A stretch of DNA of 28,686 nt from Clostridiales bacterium. GTDB lineage: Bacteria; Bacillota; Clostridia; Oscillospirales; Oscillospiraceae. Location of the stretch: assembly GCA_004557735.1 (NCBI GenBank), contig SFFV01000023.1:1-28686 (forward strand). Reading direction: 5' to 3'. Below the pieces are notes generated by a model, which was not told the origin of the DNA, ran no database searches, and was given only the letters and a program-made list of their open reading frames with translations. The translations under genes were made by a program, and so were the position numbers. How positions within the stretch are numbered: the first letter of the stretch is position 1; each line of letters begins with the position of its first letter. Shown here one piece after another: positions 13,917 through 23,629 of this stretch.

Positions 13917-15104
13917 TCAGCCCCCGTCGGGATGCATGAACGAGTAGTCGATCACGTTGTTCGCTCCCGTCCACGAGCCGTCCACCTTGGACATGGCGCG
14001 GTCATATTCCTCCGTGCCGGGCTCAAAGAGCGTCGGGCAGTAGTCGTTTTCACTCGTTTTGCTGCTGATGCTGCACGGCAGAACGTTGAACGACGAGAGA
14101 TAGAGCGTCCCGTCCGGGTCGCGGGTAACGGTCGCCTGTGCGATCACGCTGTCCATGTCGGCGGGATTGGTGTTGCCGCCGAACACAAAGTTGCCCAGAC
14201 TGTAGAAAATGATGCCGTTGTTGTATTTTTCAAACGGCTCGAGACGGTGCGGCCCGTGGCCGAACACGATGCTGGCGCCCGCGTCGATCGCAGCGCGGCC
14301 GACCTCTTCCTGGTTGGCGTTCTGGTAATAGCTCGCCTCGTTGCCCCAATGGGCGCTCACGACAACGATCTCCGCGCCCGCGTCCTTAAGAGAACGGACG
14401 CCCGCGGCGACCGATTCGGCGCTCGGCGTGTGCCAGCTGTAAACGGCGTATACGCCGACGGTCAGACCACTTTCGGTCGTATAGAGCGTGCCTTCCCCTT
14501 CACCGCAGTGGCCGATACCGGCGGCGTCGAGATTGGCGAGCGTATCGTCATAGACCTGCTGGCCGAAGTCCATCGCGTGATTATTGGCGGTCGTGGCAAA
14601 CTCCACGCTGCCGAGCGTGAGAATGTCTGTCGCCGCTTTCGGGGCGAGGAACGAGAAGGTGGAGCCGGAGCCGGCGGCGAGATCGGAAATGCTGCACTCC
14701 AGATTCACGATCGTCATATCATCGTTTGCCGTCACGTCAAGCACGTTGGAGAAGGGGTACGCCCAGTTCGTTCCGACAACGTTTTCAAACGAATTGGCGT
14801 AGTAGCGCGCCTGCGGATAGCTCGCAAGCGTGCAGTCGCCCACCATGGAGATCGTATACTCCGTGGGCGTCGGCTCGGGCGTAGGCGTCGGCGCGGGGGT
14901 CGGCGTTGCCGTAGGTTCCGGCGTGGGGGAGGGAGCCGGCGAGGGAGTGGGCGTCGGTTCCGCGGTCGGAAGCGGCGTCGGCGCCGGAACGCGCACATCC
15001 TCCGGCCGCGCCGCCCACCGCGGCGAGAGCGCCGCGCTGGTCAGCAGCACCGCGAGACCGAGCACCGCCAAAATCTTGGCGATAAGGATCGATGTTCTGG
15101 ACAT
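13917..15104 (-). CDS. CapA family metallophosphatase, surface-anchored
   Basis: 395 residues. An N-terminal membrane anchor (about 8-28) and a Pro/Thr-rich spacer (about 40-83) are followed by a PGA_cap/CapA metallophosphatase domain: SMVGDCTLAS, TIVNLECSISD, FATTANNHAMDFG, VVVSAHWGNEASY and VFGHGPHRLEPFEKYNNGIIFYSLGNFVF carry the metal-binding Asp, Asn, His and Glu residues of the calcineurin-like fold. CapA proteins act outside the membrane in poly-gamma-glutamate handling in Bacillus, but stand-alone copies like this, without capBC, have no fixed function. GGAGG lies 6 bases before the ATG at 15104. It follows pepT by 15 bases, so they are likely co-transcribed. Confidence 0.92.
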   Translation of the reverse strand: MSRTSILIAKILAVLGLAVLLTSAALSPRWAARPEDVRVPAPTPLPTAEPTPTPSPAPSPTPEPTATPTPAPTPTPEPTPTEYTISMVGDCTLASYPQARYYANSFENVVGTNWAYPFSNVLDVTANDDMTIVNLECSISDLAAGSGSTFSFLAPKAATDILTLGSVEFATTANNHAMDFGQQVYDDTLANLDAAGIGHCGEGEGTLYTTESGLTVGVYAVYSWHTPSAESVAAGVRSLKDAGAEIVVVSAHWGNEASYYQNANQEEVGRAAIDAGASIVFGHGPHRLEPFEKYNNGIIFYSLGNFVFGGNTNPADMDSVIAQATVTRDPDGTLYLSSFNVLPCSISSKTSENDYCPTLFEPGTEEYDRAMSKVDGSWTGANNVIDYSFMHPDGG

Positions 15105-15119
15105 GATATCCTCCGGAGA

Positions 15120-16337
15120 TCAGACGTTTTCCACAAAGCTGCCGATAATCTCCAGCAGCACGTCGGGCATGACCGCGAGACTGTCCACAGGGATGAACTC
15201 GTGTACGCCATGGTAGTTGTAGCCGCCGGTCGAAAGGTTCGGGCAGGGGAGTCCCATCCATGTGAGCACCGCGCCGTCCGTGCCGCCGCGGATCGCTTCG
15301 GTGCGCGGCGTGACGCCGCAGGCACGGTAGGCGGCTTCGGCGCGGTCGAGAAGGTGGCGGTGCGGTTCGATCATACCGCGCATATTATAGTAAGTGTCGG
15401 TGATCTCGGCCTCGGCGGCGCCTTCGCCGTAGCGGCGGTTGATCTCCTCTGCGGCGGCGCGGACGAGAGATTTTTTCTCTTCAAAAAGCGTGCGGTCGTG
15501 GTCGCGGATGATATAATTCAGCTCCGCCTCCACCACGTCGCCGGACATATCGGTGAGATGAATGAACCCCTCGTAGCCCTCGGTTTTTTCCGGTACCTGA
15601 TCGGCGGGGAGGAGGGAGTGAAGCTCCATGGCGATGGTCGCGGCGTTCTTCATAATGTTCTTGGCGCTGCCCGGGTGGATGCCGACGCCGTGTACGCGGA
15701 CGCGCGCCGCGGCGGCGTTGAAGTTTTCATATTCGTATACGCCGAGCTCGCCGCCGTCCACGGTGTAGCCCCAGTCGCACGCAAGCTCCCTGACGTCCAG
15801 CCCCTCCGTGCCGCGGCCGACCTCCTCGTCGGTCGTGAACACGATGCGCACTTCGCCGTGCGGCGCGCCGGAGGCGATGAGCTTTTCCACCGCCGTCATG
15901 ATCTCGGCCACGCCCGCCTTATCGTCTGCGCCGAGCAGCGTGGAGCCGTCCGTCACGAGCAGCACCTTCCCGCGCACGTTCTTCATGGCGGGGAACTGCT
16001 TTTCGGAGAGAATGACGCCGTGGCCAAGCTCGATATCTTCGCCGGTGTACAAAACCTCACGGGCATTCACGCCCTCGCCGCTCGCGGCGGGAGAAGTGTC
16101 CACATGCGCGATAAGCGCGAGCGTTCCGGCGGCCTTGACGCCCTCCGTGGCGGGGAGCGTGCCGATGGCGTTGCCGCAGGGGTCCATATGCACGTTTTTC
16201 AACCCCAGCGAGAGCATTTCCCCGGCCAGACGGCGCGACAGCTCCAGCTGCCGGGCCGTGGACGGGCTTTCTGCGCTGTCCTCATCGGACGCGGTGGACA
16301 CGGCGATGTATTTCAGAAACCGTTCTTTGCAGGTCAT
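15120..16337 (-). CDS. pepT: Peptidase T (tripeptide aminopeptidase)
   Basis: 405 residues from the ATG at 16337, preceded by ggagg; a longer in-frame extension reaches past the promoter and is unlikely. M20 dinuclear zinc peptidase that removes the N-terminal residue of tripeptides in the cytoplasm. Metal ligands and base are visible: H78 and D80 in LIAHVDTS, D138 in LLGADDKAG, E171/E172 in TTDEEVGRG, D194 in YTVDGGELG, and the last His in NLSTGGYNYHGVHEFIPV. Substrate-binding RGGTDGA is present. Length matches PepT (about 405-410). First gene of a pepT-capA operon with a promoter at about 16381-16408. Confidence 0.96.
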   Translation of the reverse strand: MTCKERFLKYIAVSTASDEDSAESPSTARQLELSRRLAGEMLSLGLKNVHMDPCGNAIGTLPATEGVKAAGTLALIAHVDTSPAASGEGVNAREVLYTGEDIELGHGVILSEKQFPAMKNVRGKVLLVTDGSTLLGADDKAGVAEIMTAVEKLIASGAPHGEVRIVFTTDEEVGRGTEGLDVRELACDWGYTVDGGELGVYEYENFNAAAARVRVHGVGIHPGSAKNIMKNAATIAMELHSLLPADQVPEKTEGYEGFIHLTDMSGDVVEAELNYIIRDHDRTLFEEKKSLVRAAAEEINRRYGEGAAEAEITDTYYNMRGMIEPHRHLLDRAEAAYRACGVTPRTEAIRGGTDGAVLTWMGLPCPNLSTGGYNYHGVHEFIPVDSLAVMPDVLLEIIGSFVENV

Positions 16338-16380
16338 AACGGGGGTACCTCCGTTTTCGACGATGTATTTTGTATATTCC

Positions 16381-16408
16381 AATATAGCATTTTTTCCGTA
16401 AAAAGCAA
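16381..16408 (-). promoter_or_regulatory. Promoter of the pepT-capA operon
   Basis: On the minus strand, TTGCTT (16403-16408), a 16-base spacer and TATATT (16381-16386), about 44 bases ahead of the pepT start. A clear promoter for the divergent exporter operon was not found. Confidence 0.5.
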
Positions 16409-16510
16409 TCGCTATTATTTTCGCCGCATCCGGCGGAGAGAACTGAACTTTTCCGCGCCGGGATGCGTCATATAGTAAGCAATACATCCTGAAAAAACAG
16501 GAGGAACATA

Positions 16511-17917
16511 ATGAAAAAACTGCTTGCCATTCTCCTCGGCGCGTGCCTGCTGCTCGGCGTTATGTCCGGCTGCGGCGGCGAAGCCGAGGACGCCGTCACC
16601 GTCCAGAAGGTATCGGACATCACCTCGCAGAGTTCTGTGGGGCTGGTGAACCGGTATGCCGGCCTTGTCGTTTCCGGCGAAACGGCAACGGTCAAAAAGG
16701 GCGACAAAAAGGTCTTGGAGACCTACGTTCAGGAAGGCGATTTCGTCACTGAGGGCGACGTGCTCTTCTGCTACGACAACGAGGCCATGGAGCTTCAGCT
16801 CAGCAAGCTCCTGCTTGAGCTCGAGGGCTACGAGAACACGATTTCCAACGCCGAGGAGGACATCCCCAATCTCGAGCGTCAGCGCGACGCCGCGCCTGCG
16901 GCGCAGCAGCTCACCTACTCGCTCCAGATTCAGGAGCTGCAGGCGAACGTGCGCGAGGCGACCTATAACAAGGGTCTCAAGGAGCGCGAGATCGAGAATC
17001 TGCAGGAGGCTCTCGAAGATACGGACGTCCGCGCCCCGATCTCCGGCCGTGTGATGAGCGTCAAGGAATCGGACGACACGTCCGGCTACGGCGAGCCGGG
17101 CAGCGACGCCTATATCACCATCATGGACATGACGACCTATCAGGTTAAGGGCACGATCAACGAGCTGAACGTCGGCACGCTGACCGAGGGGATGAACGTT
17201 CTTGTCCGCTCGCGCCTTGACGAGAACGTCACATGGAGCGGCGTGCTCGAGAGCATTGACTGGGAGACCAAGGTGGAAAACAACAATAACCGCTATTACT
17301 ACGGTCCCGGCAGCGACGAGATGACAAGCTCGTCCAAGTACCCGTTTTATGTGAAGCTCGACGACGTTACCGGCCTCATTCTCGGCCAGCATGTGTACAT
17401 TGAACCGGACTATGGCCAGCAGGAGGTCCGGGAAGGCCTGTGGCTGCCGGAGTATTATATCGTGGACGCCGACTCCTCGCCCTATGTCTGGGCGGCAAAC
17501 GGGCGCGACCGGCTGGAAAAGCGCAGCGTGTCGCTCGGCGACTATGACGCCGAGCGGGGCGAATACCAGATCGTTTCCGGGCTGAAGGAGAGCGATTACA
17601 TCGCTTTCCCGATGGATGGACTCTCCGCCGGTATGCACACGCAGATCTATGAGGATAACTCCGGTTACGTTTCCGGCGGCAATGCGGGCGGCTTTCCCGT
17701 TATGGGCGGCGGATACTATGCCTCGGGCGGCAACGCCTCCGACGGCGATGCGGCTGTTGAAGCGCCGGACGAATCGCTCTTCGGCGATCCGGAGGAGATC
17801 GACACCGCGGCGAGCGACCCTGTTGTGCCGGAGGACGAACCGGCCGCCGATGACGCTCTGCTGGAGGATGCTCCCGGGGCGGACGCCGCGGCCGGCGCGG
17901 AGAGGGGCGTGGCGTAA
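16511..17917 (+). CDS. Exporter adaptor lipoprotein (MacA/YknX-like, HlyD family), first of two
   Basis: 468 residues. A lipoprotein signal ends in MSGC with the lipidated Cys at 21. Then come a split biotinyl/lipoyl-like half (55-92, YVQEGDFVTEGDVLFCYDN), a long helical hairpin (about 93-170), the second lipoyl half (DVRAPISGRVMSVKES, 172-186), and a beta-barrel region. The C-terminus (about 385-468) is Gly- then Asp/Glu/Ala-rich and disordered. GGAGG precedes the ATG. It overlaps the ATPase gene by one base (TAATG). Adaptors of this kind hold the substrate outside and stimulate the MacB-type permease. Gram-positive forms such as YknX are membrane-bound; lipid anchoring here is a variation. 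It is distinct from the second adaptor downstream. Confidence 0.87.
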   Translation: MKKLLAILLGACLLLGVMSGCGGEAEDAVTVQKVSDITSQSSVGLVNRYAGLVVSGETATVKKGDKKVLETYVQEGDFVTEGDVLFCYDNEAMELQLSKLLLELEGYENTISNAEEDIPNLERQRDAAPAAQQLTYSLQIQELQANVREATYNKGLKEREIENLQEALEDTDVRAPISGRVMSVKESDDTSGYGEPGSDAYITIMDMTTYQVKGTINELNVGTLTEGMNVLVRSRLDENVTWSGVLESIDWETKVENNNNRYYYGPGSDEMTSSSKYPFYVKLDDVTGLILGQHVYIEPDYGQQEVREGLWLPEYYIVDADSSPYVWAANGRDRLEKRSVSLGDYDAERGEYQIVSGLKESDYIAFPMDGLSAGMHTQIYEDNSGYVSGGNAGGFPVMGGGYYASGGNASDGDAAVEAPDESLFGDPEEIDTAASDPVVPEDEPAADDALLEDAPGADAAAGAERGVA

Positions 17918-18660
17918 TGCTTCTGGAAATGCGCAGTATCTGCAAGGATTATCCCCAGGGGAAGGACGTTGTACACATCCTCAAGAACATTTCTCTCGAG
18001 ATCGACGACGGGGAGTATCTTGCCATCATGGGACCCTCCGGCTCCGGCAAAACAACGCTTATGAACATCATCGGCTGCCTTGATACGCCGACCTCCGGGA
18101 CGTATGTGCTCGCCGGGGAGGACGTGTCCTCGGCCTCAGACGACCGGCTCGCCGATATACGAAACCGGATGATCGGTTTCGTTTTCCAGAGCTTTTATCT
18201 TCTGCCGAAGCTCACGGCGCTCGATAATGTCGCGCTGCCTCTTCTCTACGCAAACGTGCCGCGCCGCGAACGGCGCGAGCGTGCCGCCGAAGCGCTTGCA
18301 AGCGTCGGGCTGGAAGATCGCATGGACTTTTATCCGAACCAGCTCTCCGGCGGTCAGTGCCAGCGCGTGGCGATCGCCCGTGCGATGATCGTAAAGCCGC
18401 GCATCCTGCTCGCCGACGAGCCGACCGGCGCGCTGGACTCCGCTTCCGGCCGTCAGATCATGCAGATCTTCGGCGAGCTGAACGCGAAGGGAACAACGGT
18501 CGTGCTCATCACGCACGCGCAGGAAATCGCCGCCTGCGCGAAAAAAATCCACCGCATTCTTGACGGCGAACTGATCCGCGGCGATGAGGACAAGCGCCGG
18601 TACGACATCACGAAAGGAGGCGCAGCGGATGAAAAAGGGGAAGATAACGTTTCTCAATAA
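17917..18660 (+). CDS. MacB/LolD-type ABC transporter ATP-binding protein
   Basis: 247 residues. Walker A is GPSGSGKTT (39-47), Q-loop Q91 in FVFQSFYLLPKLTALDNV, signature LSGGQCQRVAIARA (143-156) with Cys148 where Gln is usual, Walker B ILLADEPTGALD (163-174) and H-loop in VLITHAQE. It follows the LolD/MacB/YknY pattern, powering a MacB-like permease by conformational coupling rather than classic transport. Cys148 lies next to the core signature and should not abolish activity. Its 3' end overlaps the second adaptor gene by 32 bases. All catalytic residues are present. Confidence 0.95.
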   Translation: MLLEMRSICKDYPQGKDVVHILKNISLEIDDGEYLAIMGPSGSGKTTLMNIIGCLDTPTSGTYVLAGEDVSSASDDRLADIRNRMIGFVFQSFYLLPKLTALDNVALPLLYANVPRRERRERAAEALASVGLEDRMDFYPNQLSGGQCQRVAIARAMIVKPRILLADEPTGALDSASGRQIMQIFGELNAKGTTVVLITHAQEIAACAKKIHRILDGELIRGDEDKRRYDITKGGAADEKGEDNVSQ

Positions 18661-20203
18661 CCTGCCGGACTGGCTGCGCCGCACGATCGCCGCCGTGCTG
18701 ATCGCCGCGCTTGTCGGCGGCGGCGTATACGGCATTCTGCTGCTCGTGCGCGGCAGCGGCGGCAAAGTGAAGGTCTATCCGATCATGGATTTCTGCACGA
18801 ACTATGCCGACGATCAGGCGGAAACGCAGGGCCTGGTAAAGCCCGATAAAATGCAGTCGATCTATGTTTCGGAAACACAGAAGATCACAAAGTACTATGT
18901 CCGCGAGGGCGACGCCGTCAAGGTCGGCGACCCGATCCTCTCTTACGACACGACGCTCACCGACCTGCAGCTTGAGCGCGCGCGCATTTCCGTGCAGAAG
19001 CTGGAGATCGCGCTCGACGAGGCAAACGCCAATCTCGTCAAGGTGAACAACTACCGCCTGTACGTCCCGCAGCCCGACCCGCTCCCCGACGAGGAGCCGG
19101 ATACGCCGCCGCTCACGCCGGTGGATGTGCCGTATTTCCGCGGCGGCGACGGTACGAAGGACAGCCCGTTTTTCTATATCTGGAGTGATGACTGCGCCTA
19201 TGACAGCGCCTTTATCGACTCGCTTCTGACGAAAGCAGGCGGCGGCACGGCGTATGTCGTCTTTGAGGTCCGCGACGGCGATTCTGCGGACGGCGACATT
19301 CTCCGCAGCTGGGGCATGGTGTTCGTCCGCCAGAGCGACGGCTCGGTGGCCTTTAAGGTGGACGAGGCCTACGGTCGATTCGATGACGGTACAACGCCGG
19401 ACAACGGTGGCGATATCGATGACGGCGGCGATACCTACATCGATACGACGCCGAGTTACACCTACAATGAACTGATCTCCATGCGCCGCGAAGCGCAGGA
19501 GAAAATCTATCAAACCGAGCTTGATCTCAAAAAAGCGCGGCTTGAATACGAAACGCTCGAATTTGAGATCAACAACGGCGTGGTTTACAGCAAGATCGAC
19601 GGCGTTGTGAAAACGATCCGCAGCCCGGATCAGGCACGGGAGGAACAGCTCCCGGCAGTCCTCATCTCCGGCGGCGGAGGATACTATGTCACCGGCGCAA
19701 TGAGCGAAACGGAGCTTGAAACGCTCCGCGTCGGCGATACGGTCACGGTGATGTCGTGGCAGACCTATTCCCAGACCGAGGCGGAGATCGTCAGCATTTC
19801 CGAATACCCGGTCGAGGAAAACGGCAGCTACTACCACTGGAGCCAGGGAAACAACAACGCCTCGCTCTATCCCTTCACCGTGTACCTTGACGAGGACACG
19901 CCCGTGCGCGAGGGCGAGTATGTGAACATCACATACAATCCCTTCGGCAGCGGCGCTTCCGGCATGTATCTTGAGAACATGTTCATCCTCCGCGAAGGCG
20001 GCGGGAGCTTTGTGTATGTCCGGGACGCGAACGGGAAGCTCGAAAAGCGCGCCGTATCGACCGGACGGTCTCTCTGGGGCTCGTACACACAGATCAACGG
20101 CGGCCTCACCGGCGAGGAATATATCGCTTTCCCTTACGGCAGCCGCATTCGCGCAGGAGCCAGGACCGAGATATCCGATACCTCGTCGCTCTATAATTAC
20201 TGA
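18629..20203 (+). CDS. Exporter adaptor (MacA-like, HlyD family), second of two, with inserted domain
   Basis: 524 residues from the ATG at 18629, preceded by AAAGGAGG at ideal spacing; this start overlaps the ATPase gene by 32 bases. One membrane span (19-40) precedes a lipoyl-like half (YYVREGDAVKVGDPILSYDTT, 89-109) and helix 1 of the hairpin (110-140). Instead of a turn, about 140 residues (142-278) intervene: a Pro/Asp-rich linker, a globular stretch (GGDGTKDSPFFYIW through SDGSVAFKV) and a Gly/Asp-rich linker. Helix 2 (279-315) and the second lipoyl half (GVVYSKIDGVVKTIRS) then follow, with beta-barrel and membrane-proximal parts to the end. It is not lipidated, unlike the first adaptor. 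The insert replaces the tip that contacts TolC in Gram-negative pumps. Its function is unknown. Confidence 0.85.
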   Translation: MKKGKITFLNNLPDWLRRTIAAVLIAALVGGGVYGILLLVRGSGGKVKVYPIMDFCTNYADDQAETQGLVKPDKMQSIYVSETQKITKYYVREGDAVKVGDPILSYDTTLTDLQLERARISVQKLEIALDEANANLVKVNNYRLYVPQPDPLPDEEPDTPPLTPVDVPYFRGGDGTKDSPFFYIWSDDCAYDSAFIDSLLTKAGGGTAYVVFEVRDGDSADGDILRSWGMVFVRQSDGSVAFKVDEAYGRFDDGTTPDNGGDIDDGGDTYIDTTPSYTYNELISMRREAQEKIYQTELDLKKARLEYETLEFEINNGVVYSKIDGVVKTIRSPDQAREEQLPAVLISGGGGYYVTGAMSETELETLRVGDTVTVMSWQTYSQTEAEIVSISEYPVEENGSYYHWSQGNNNASLYPFTVYLDEDTPVREGEYVNITYNPFGSGASGMYLENMFILREGGGSFVYVRDANGKLEKRAVSTGRSLWGSYTQINGGLTGEEYIAFPYGSRIRAGARTEISDTSSLYNY

Positions 20204-20218
20204 AAGGGGGCGGGTGCG

Positions 20219-21469
<1,251 letters not shown>

Positions 21470-21542
21470 TCGGGGCGGATCGGCACGCGACAGGATTTTT
21501 CTGTACAGCGCGCAGCTTTGCAGTATTTGCGATAAGATATGC

Positions 21543-21586
21543 AAAAAGCGGCTCATCCGACGGAAACGGATGAGCCGCTTTTTTTT
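21543..21586 (+). terminator. Terminator of the exporter operon
   Basis: A 17-bp perfect stem (21543-21559 with 21567-21583), 7-base loop, followed by a run of Ts to 21586. Its flanking A-run also allows minus-strand termination of the IclR gene. Confidence 0.93.
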
Positions 21587-21621
21587 CCTGCCCAAAAAGA
21601 GAAGTATTCCGGAAATCCGGA

Positions 21622-22401
21622 TCATTTGCCCCATGCGTTATAAAGGGATTTGGTGATCGCATTCGAGGCGTCCTGCAAAGCGGGGATGTATTTTAAAAGC
21701 CTGTTGGGGTCCTGTACGCCGATCAACCCGGAGAAGGAGAGGGCGGCGATGATGGTATTCTCCTTATCCCGGACAGGGACGGCAATACAGCTGCCGTCTA
21801 TGGACGACTCCTGGAAATCAATGGCATACCCGTTTTTCCTCACCTCGGTCAGGGCGCTGCGGTATTTCTCCGGATCCGTGATCGTAAAGGGGGTCAGCGC
21901 CTGCATTTTACAAGCCGCGAAAATATGGGACAGAATATCCTCCGGCAGCTCGCTCAGGAGGACCTTGCCGCAGCCGCAGGCGTAATAGGGGAGCACGGCA
22001 TGGATAGGCGGCACATAATTGATGATGCTCTTGGTCAGGGATTGCTCCAGAATCTCACATTCATATCCGTTGCGGACCATGAGGTTCATTGCCAGTCCGA
22101 CCTTGGCCGTTGATTCCTCCATGATGAACTTGGCCGAATCCCGAAGAGCCATATAAAAATTATTCTTGCTGGTAATAAAACTGATCTTCTCACCGGCGAT
22201 GTACCGGTCGTCATCATTGAACTGGTAAACCCAGCCCGTCATCTCCAGGGTCTTTAAGATGCGGTACGTTGTCGACGGCGTCAGCGCGCAGGTCTTGGCG
22301 ATGGCGTTCACACCGATGGGCTCCTTTGAAGTCCGCAACAGGTCCAGCACATGCATTGCGTTCTCAACCATTTTGATGGTTTCAACATTCTGTGCTCCCA
22401 T
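21622..22401 (-). CDS. IclR family transcriptional regulator
   Basis: 259 residues from the ATG at 22401; gaagga lies 7 bases upstream, whereas the alternative TTG six codons earlier would run through that site. An N-terminal winged helix (about 9-65: ENAMHVLDLLRTSKEPIGVNAIAKTCALTPSTTYRILKTLEMTGWV) is followed by the IclR effector-binding domain (about 75-255), with LPYYACGCGKVLLS and the ligand-pocket segment GYAIDFQESSIDGSCIAVPVRD. It is divergent from the aldolase-transport operon, so it most likely represses or activates that operon in response to its substrate or an intermediate. A matching palindrome lies at 22632-22653. Confidence 0.93.
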   Translation of the reverse strand: MGAQNVETIKMVENAMHVLDLLRTSKEPIGVNAIAKTCALTPSTTYRILKTLEMTGWVYQFNDDDRYIAGEKISFITSKNNFYMALRDSAKFIMEESTAKVGLAMNLMVRNGYECEILEQSLTKSIINYVPPIHAVLPYYACGCGKVLLSELPEDILSHIFAACKMQALTPFTITDPEKYRSALTEVRKNGYAIDFQESSIDGSCIAVPVRDKENTIIAALSFSGLIGVQDPNRLLKYIPALQDASNAITKSLYNAWGK

Positions 22402-22473
22402 GCTTTTTCCTTCTTTCAAAAAACTGATGCTGCGTGATCTCGGCGCTCTATTCGTTCCTTTAACGGTGCCATA

Positions 22474-22503
22474 AGTTTAGCAAGTCTTTGCGGCATCTGT
22501 CAA
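22474..22503 (-). promoter_or_regulatory. Promoter of the IclR gene
   Basis: On the minus strand, TTGACA (22498-22503), an 18-base spacer and TAAACT (22474-22479), about 73 bases ahead of the IclR start. Confidence 0.5.
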
Positions 22504-22600
22504 CCGTTTGTGAAGCAAAGCGTTCCTGTTAAATATACCTAAAAACCAAATCGCTTTTTTTAGGAATTGACAAAAATAAAAACATGGTCCCGACAAACGA

Positions 22601-22653
22601 TTGACACCGGGAAAAAAGAGACTTATACTGATTTCGGAATGTATATTCCGAAA
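22601..22653 (+). promoter_or_regulatory. Promoter and IclR-type operator of the catabolic operon
   Basis: TTGACA (22601-22606), a 17-base spacer and TATACT (22624-22629). Directly after the -10, from 22632 to 22653, is a perfect palindrome with 9-base arms (tttcggaat/attccgaaa) around gtat. GGAAT/ATTCC symmetry is usual for IclR-family sites. Its place over the start point suggests repression that is lifted by the inducer. Confidence 0.8.
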
Positions 22654-22681
22654 AAAATTTTTAAACTTGGAGGCAGAAAAT

Positions 22682-23602
22682 ATGGAGAGAAGAACCAAAT
22701 TAGAAGGTATTTATATTCCTGTTATCACGCCGTTCAACAAGGATGAGAGCATTAATTTCAGCGGGATCAAAGAGCTGGCCAAATTCCTTGCCGAAAACGG
22801 AGTGACCGGCATCATCCCTTCCGGCTCCACCGGTGAGATGATTGCGCTGAACAAGGAGGAACAGATCGCCGTCAACCGGGCGTACATCGAGGCCGGCCAT
22901 GACAACGGCATCAAGGTCGTCGCGTCCACCGGCGCCTACCGCACCAAAGACGTCGTCGACATGAGCAAAGACGCTGAAGCCTGCGGCGCGGACGGTATCA
23001 TGGCCGTCACCCCCTGGTACATGGCGCCCAACTACGCGCAGCTGTATGAACACTACAAGACGATTCACGAGTCCATCAATATCCCCGTCATGCTGTACCA
23101 CAATCCCTATTACTCCACTGCGCTTTTGACGGATGAGTTCATGGCCAAGCTCTACAACGACGGCTGCATCGACGCGGTCAAGGAGCGCCAGGCCGACGTC
23201 TATCGCCAGCAGCATCTGCGCCAGCTGACGGACGACGGCTTCGGCCTCTTCTACGGCTATGACGTCTGCCCGGTGGAGTGCCTGAGCTGCTGGACGGACG
23301 GCTGGGTTTGCGGCACCGGCAACCTGTTCCCGAAGGAGAATGTGGACGTATACAATCTGGCAAAGGCCAAGAAGACTGCCGAGGCCATGAAGGCACAGGA
23401 GGAAGAGGTATGGCCGTACCTGCATTTGTTCTCCACGCCCGATTCCAACGGCGATATTCTCTGGCTGCAGATCATCAAGGAGGGCTTGAAGATGCGCGGC
23501 GTGGACGCCGGCTACTGCCGTCTGCCCGTGTTCTCCTCCCTGCCGGAGGAGACCATCATCCGTCTGAAGGATACGCTCCGGCACTTCGGCTATCTTGACT
23601 GA
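22682..23602 (+). CDS. DapA-family lyase/hydratase (class I aldolase), substrate unknown
   Basis: 306 residues, a (beta/alpha)8 barrel of the dihydrodipicolinate synthase / N-acetylneuraminate lyase superfamily. The Schiff-base Lys is K167 in IDAVKE, the general acid-base Tyr is Y139 in MLYHNPYYS, and GSTGE (48-52) binds the keto-acid carboxylate. The HNPYY stretch is unlike the YNVPGRT of true DapA and closer to the HNP/ANP of hydratase-aldolases, so lysine synthesis is unlikely. Next to an IclR regulator, an oxidoreductase and a sugar-type importer, it probably cleaves or dehydrates a 2-keto acid derived from an imported compound. GGAGG precedes the ATG at 22682. Confidence 0.9.
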   Translation: MERRTKLEGIYIPVITPFNKDESINFSGIKELAKFLAENGVTGIIPSGSTGEMIALNKEEQIAVNRAYIEAGHDNGIKVVASTGAYRTKDVVDMSKDAEACGADGIMAVTPWYMAPNYAQLYEHYKTIHESINIPVMLYHNPYYSTALLTDEFMAKLYNDGCIDAVKERQADVYRQQHLRQLTDDGFGLFYGYDVCPVECLSCWTDGWVCGTGNLFPKENVDVYNLAKAKKTAEAMKAQEEEVWPYLHLFSTPDSNGDILWLQIIKEGLKMRGVDAGYCRLPVFSSLPEETIIRLKDTLRHFGYLD

Positions 23603-23629
23603 TACCCAAAACAAGCAAAGGAGCCTGCC

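Noticed and set aside
14870..14985. Repeat array in the CapA gene (and a similar one at 1621-1700)
   Set aside because: Low-complexity codons for Pro/Thr-rich cell-wall-spanning linkers, not CRISPR or a mobile repeat.
13932..16475. 847-residue plus-strand open frame opposite capA and pepT
   Set aside because: Spans two recognised genes and their promoter, Arg/His/Val-rich composition of an antisense frame, no motifs.
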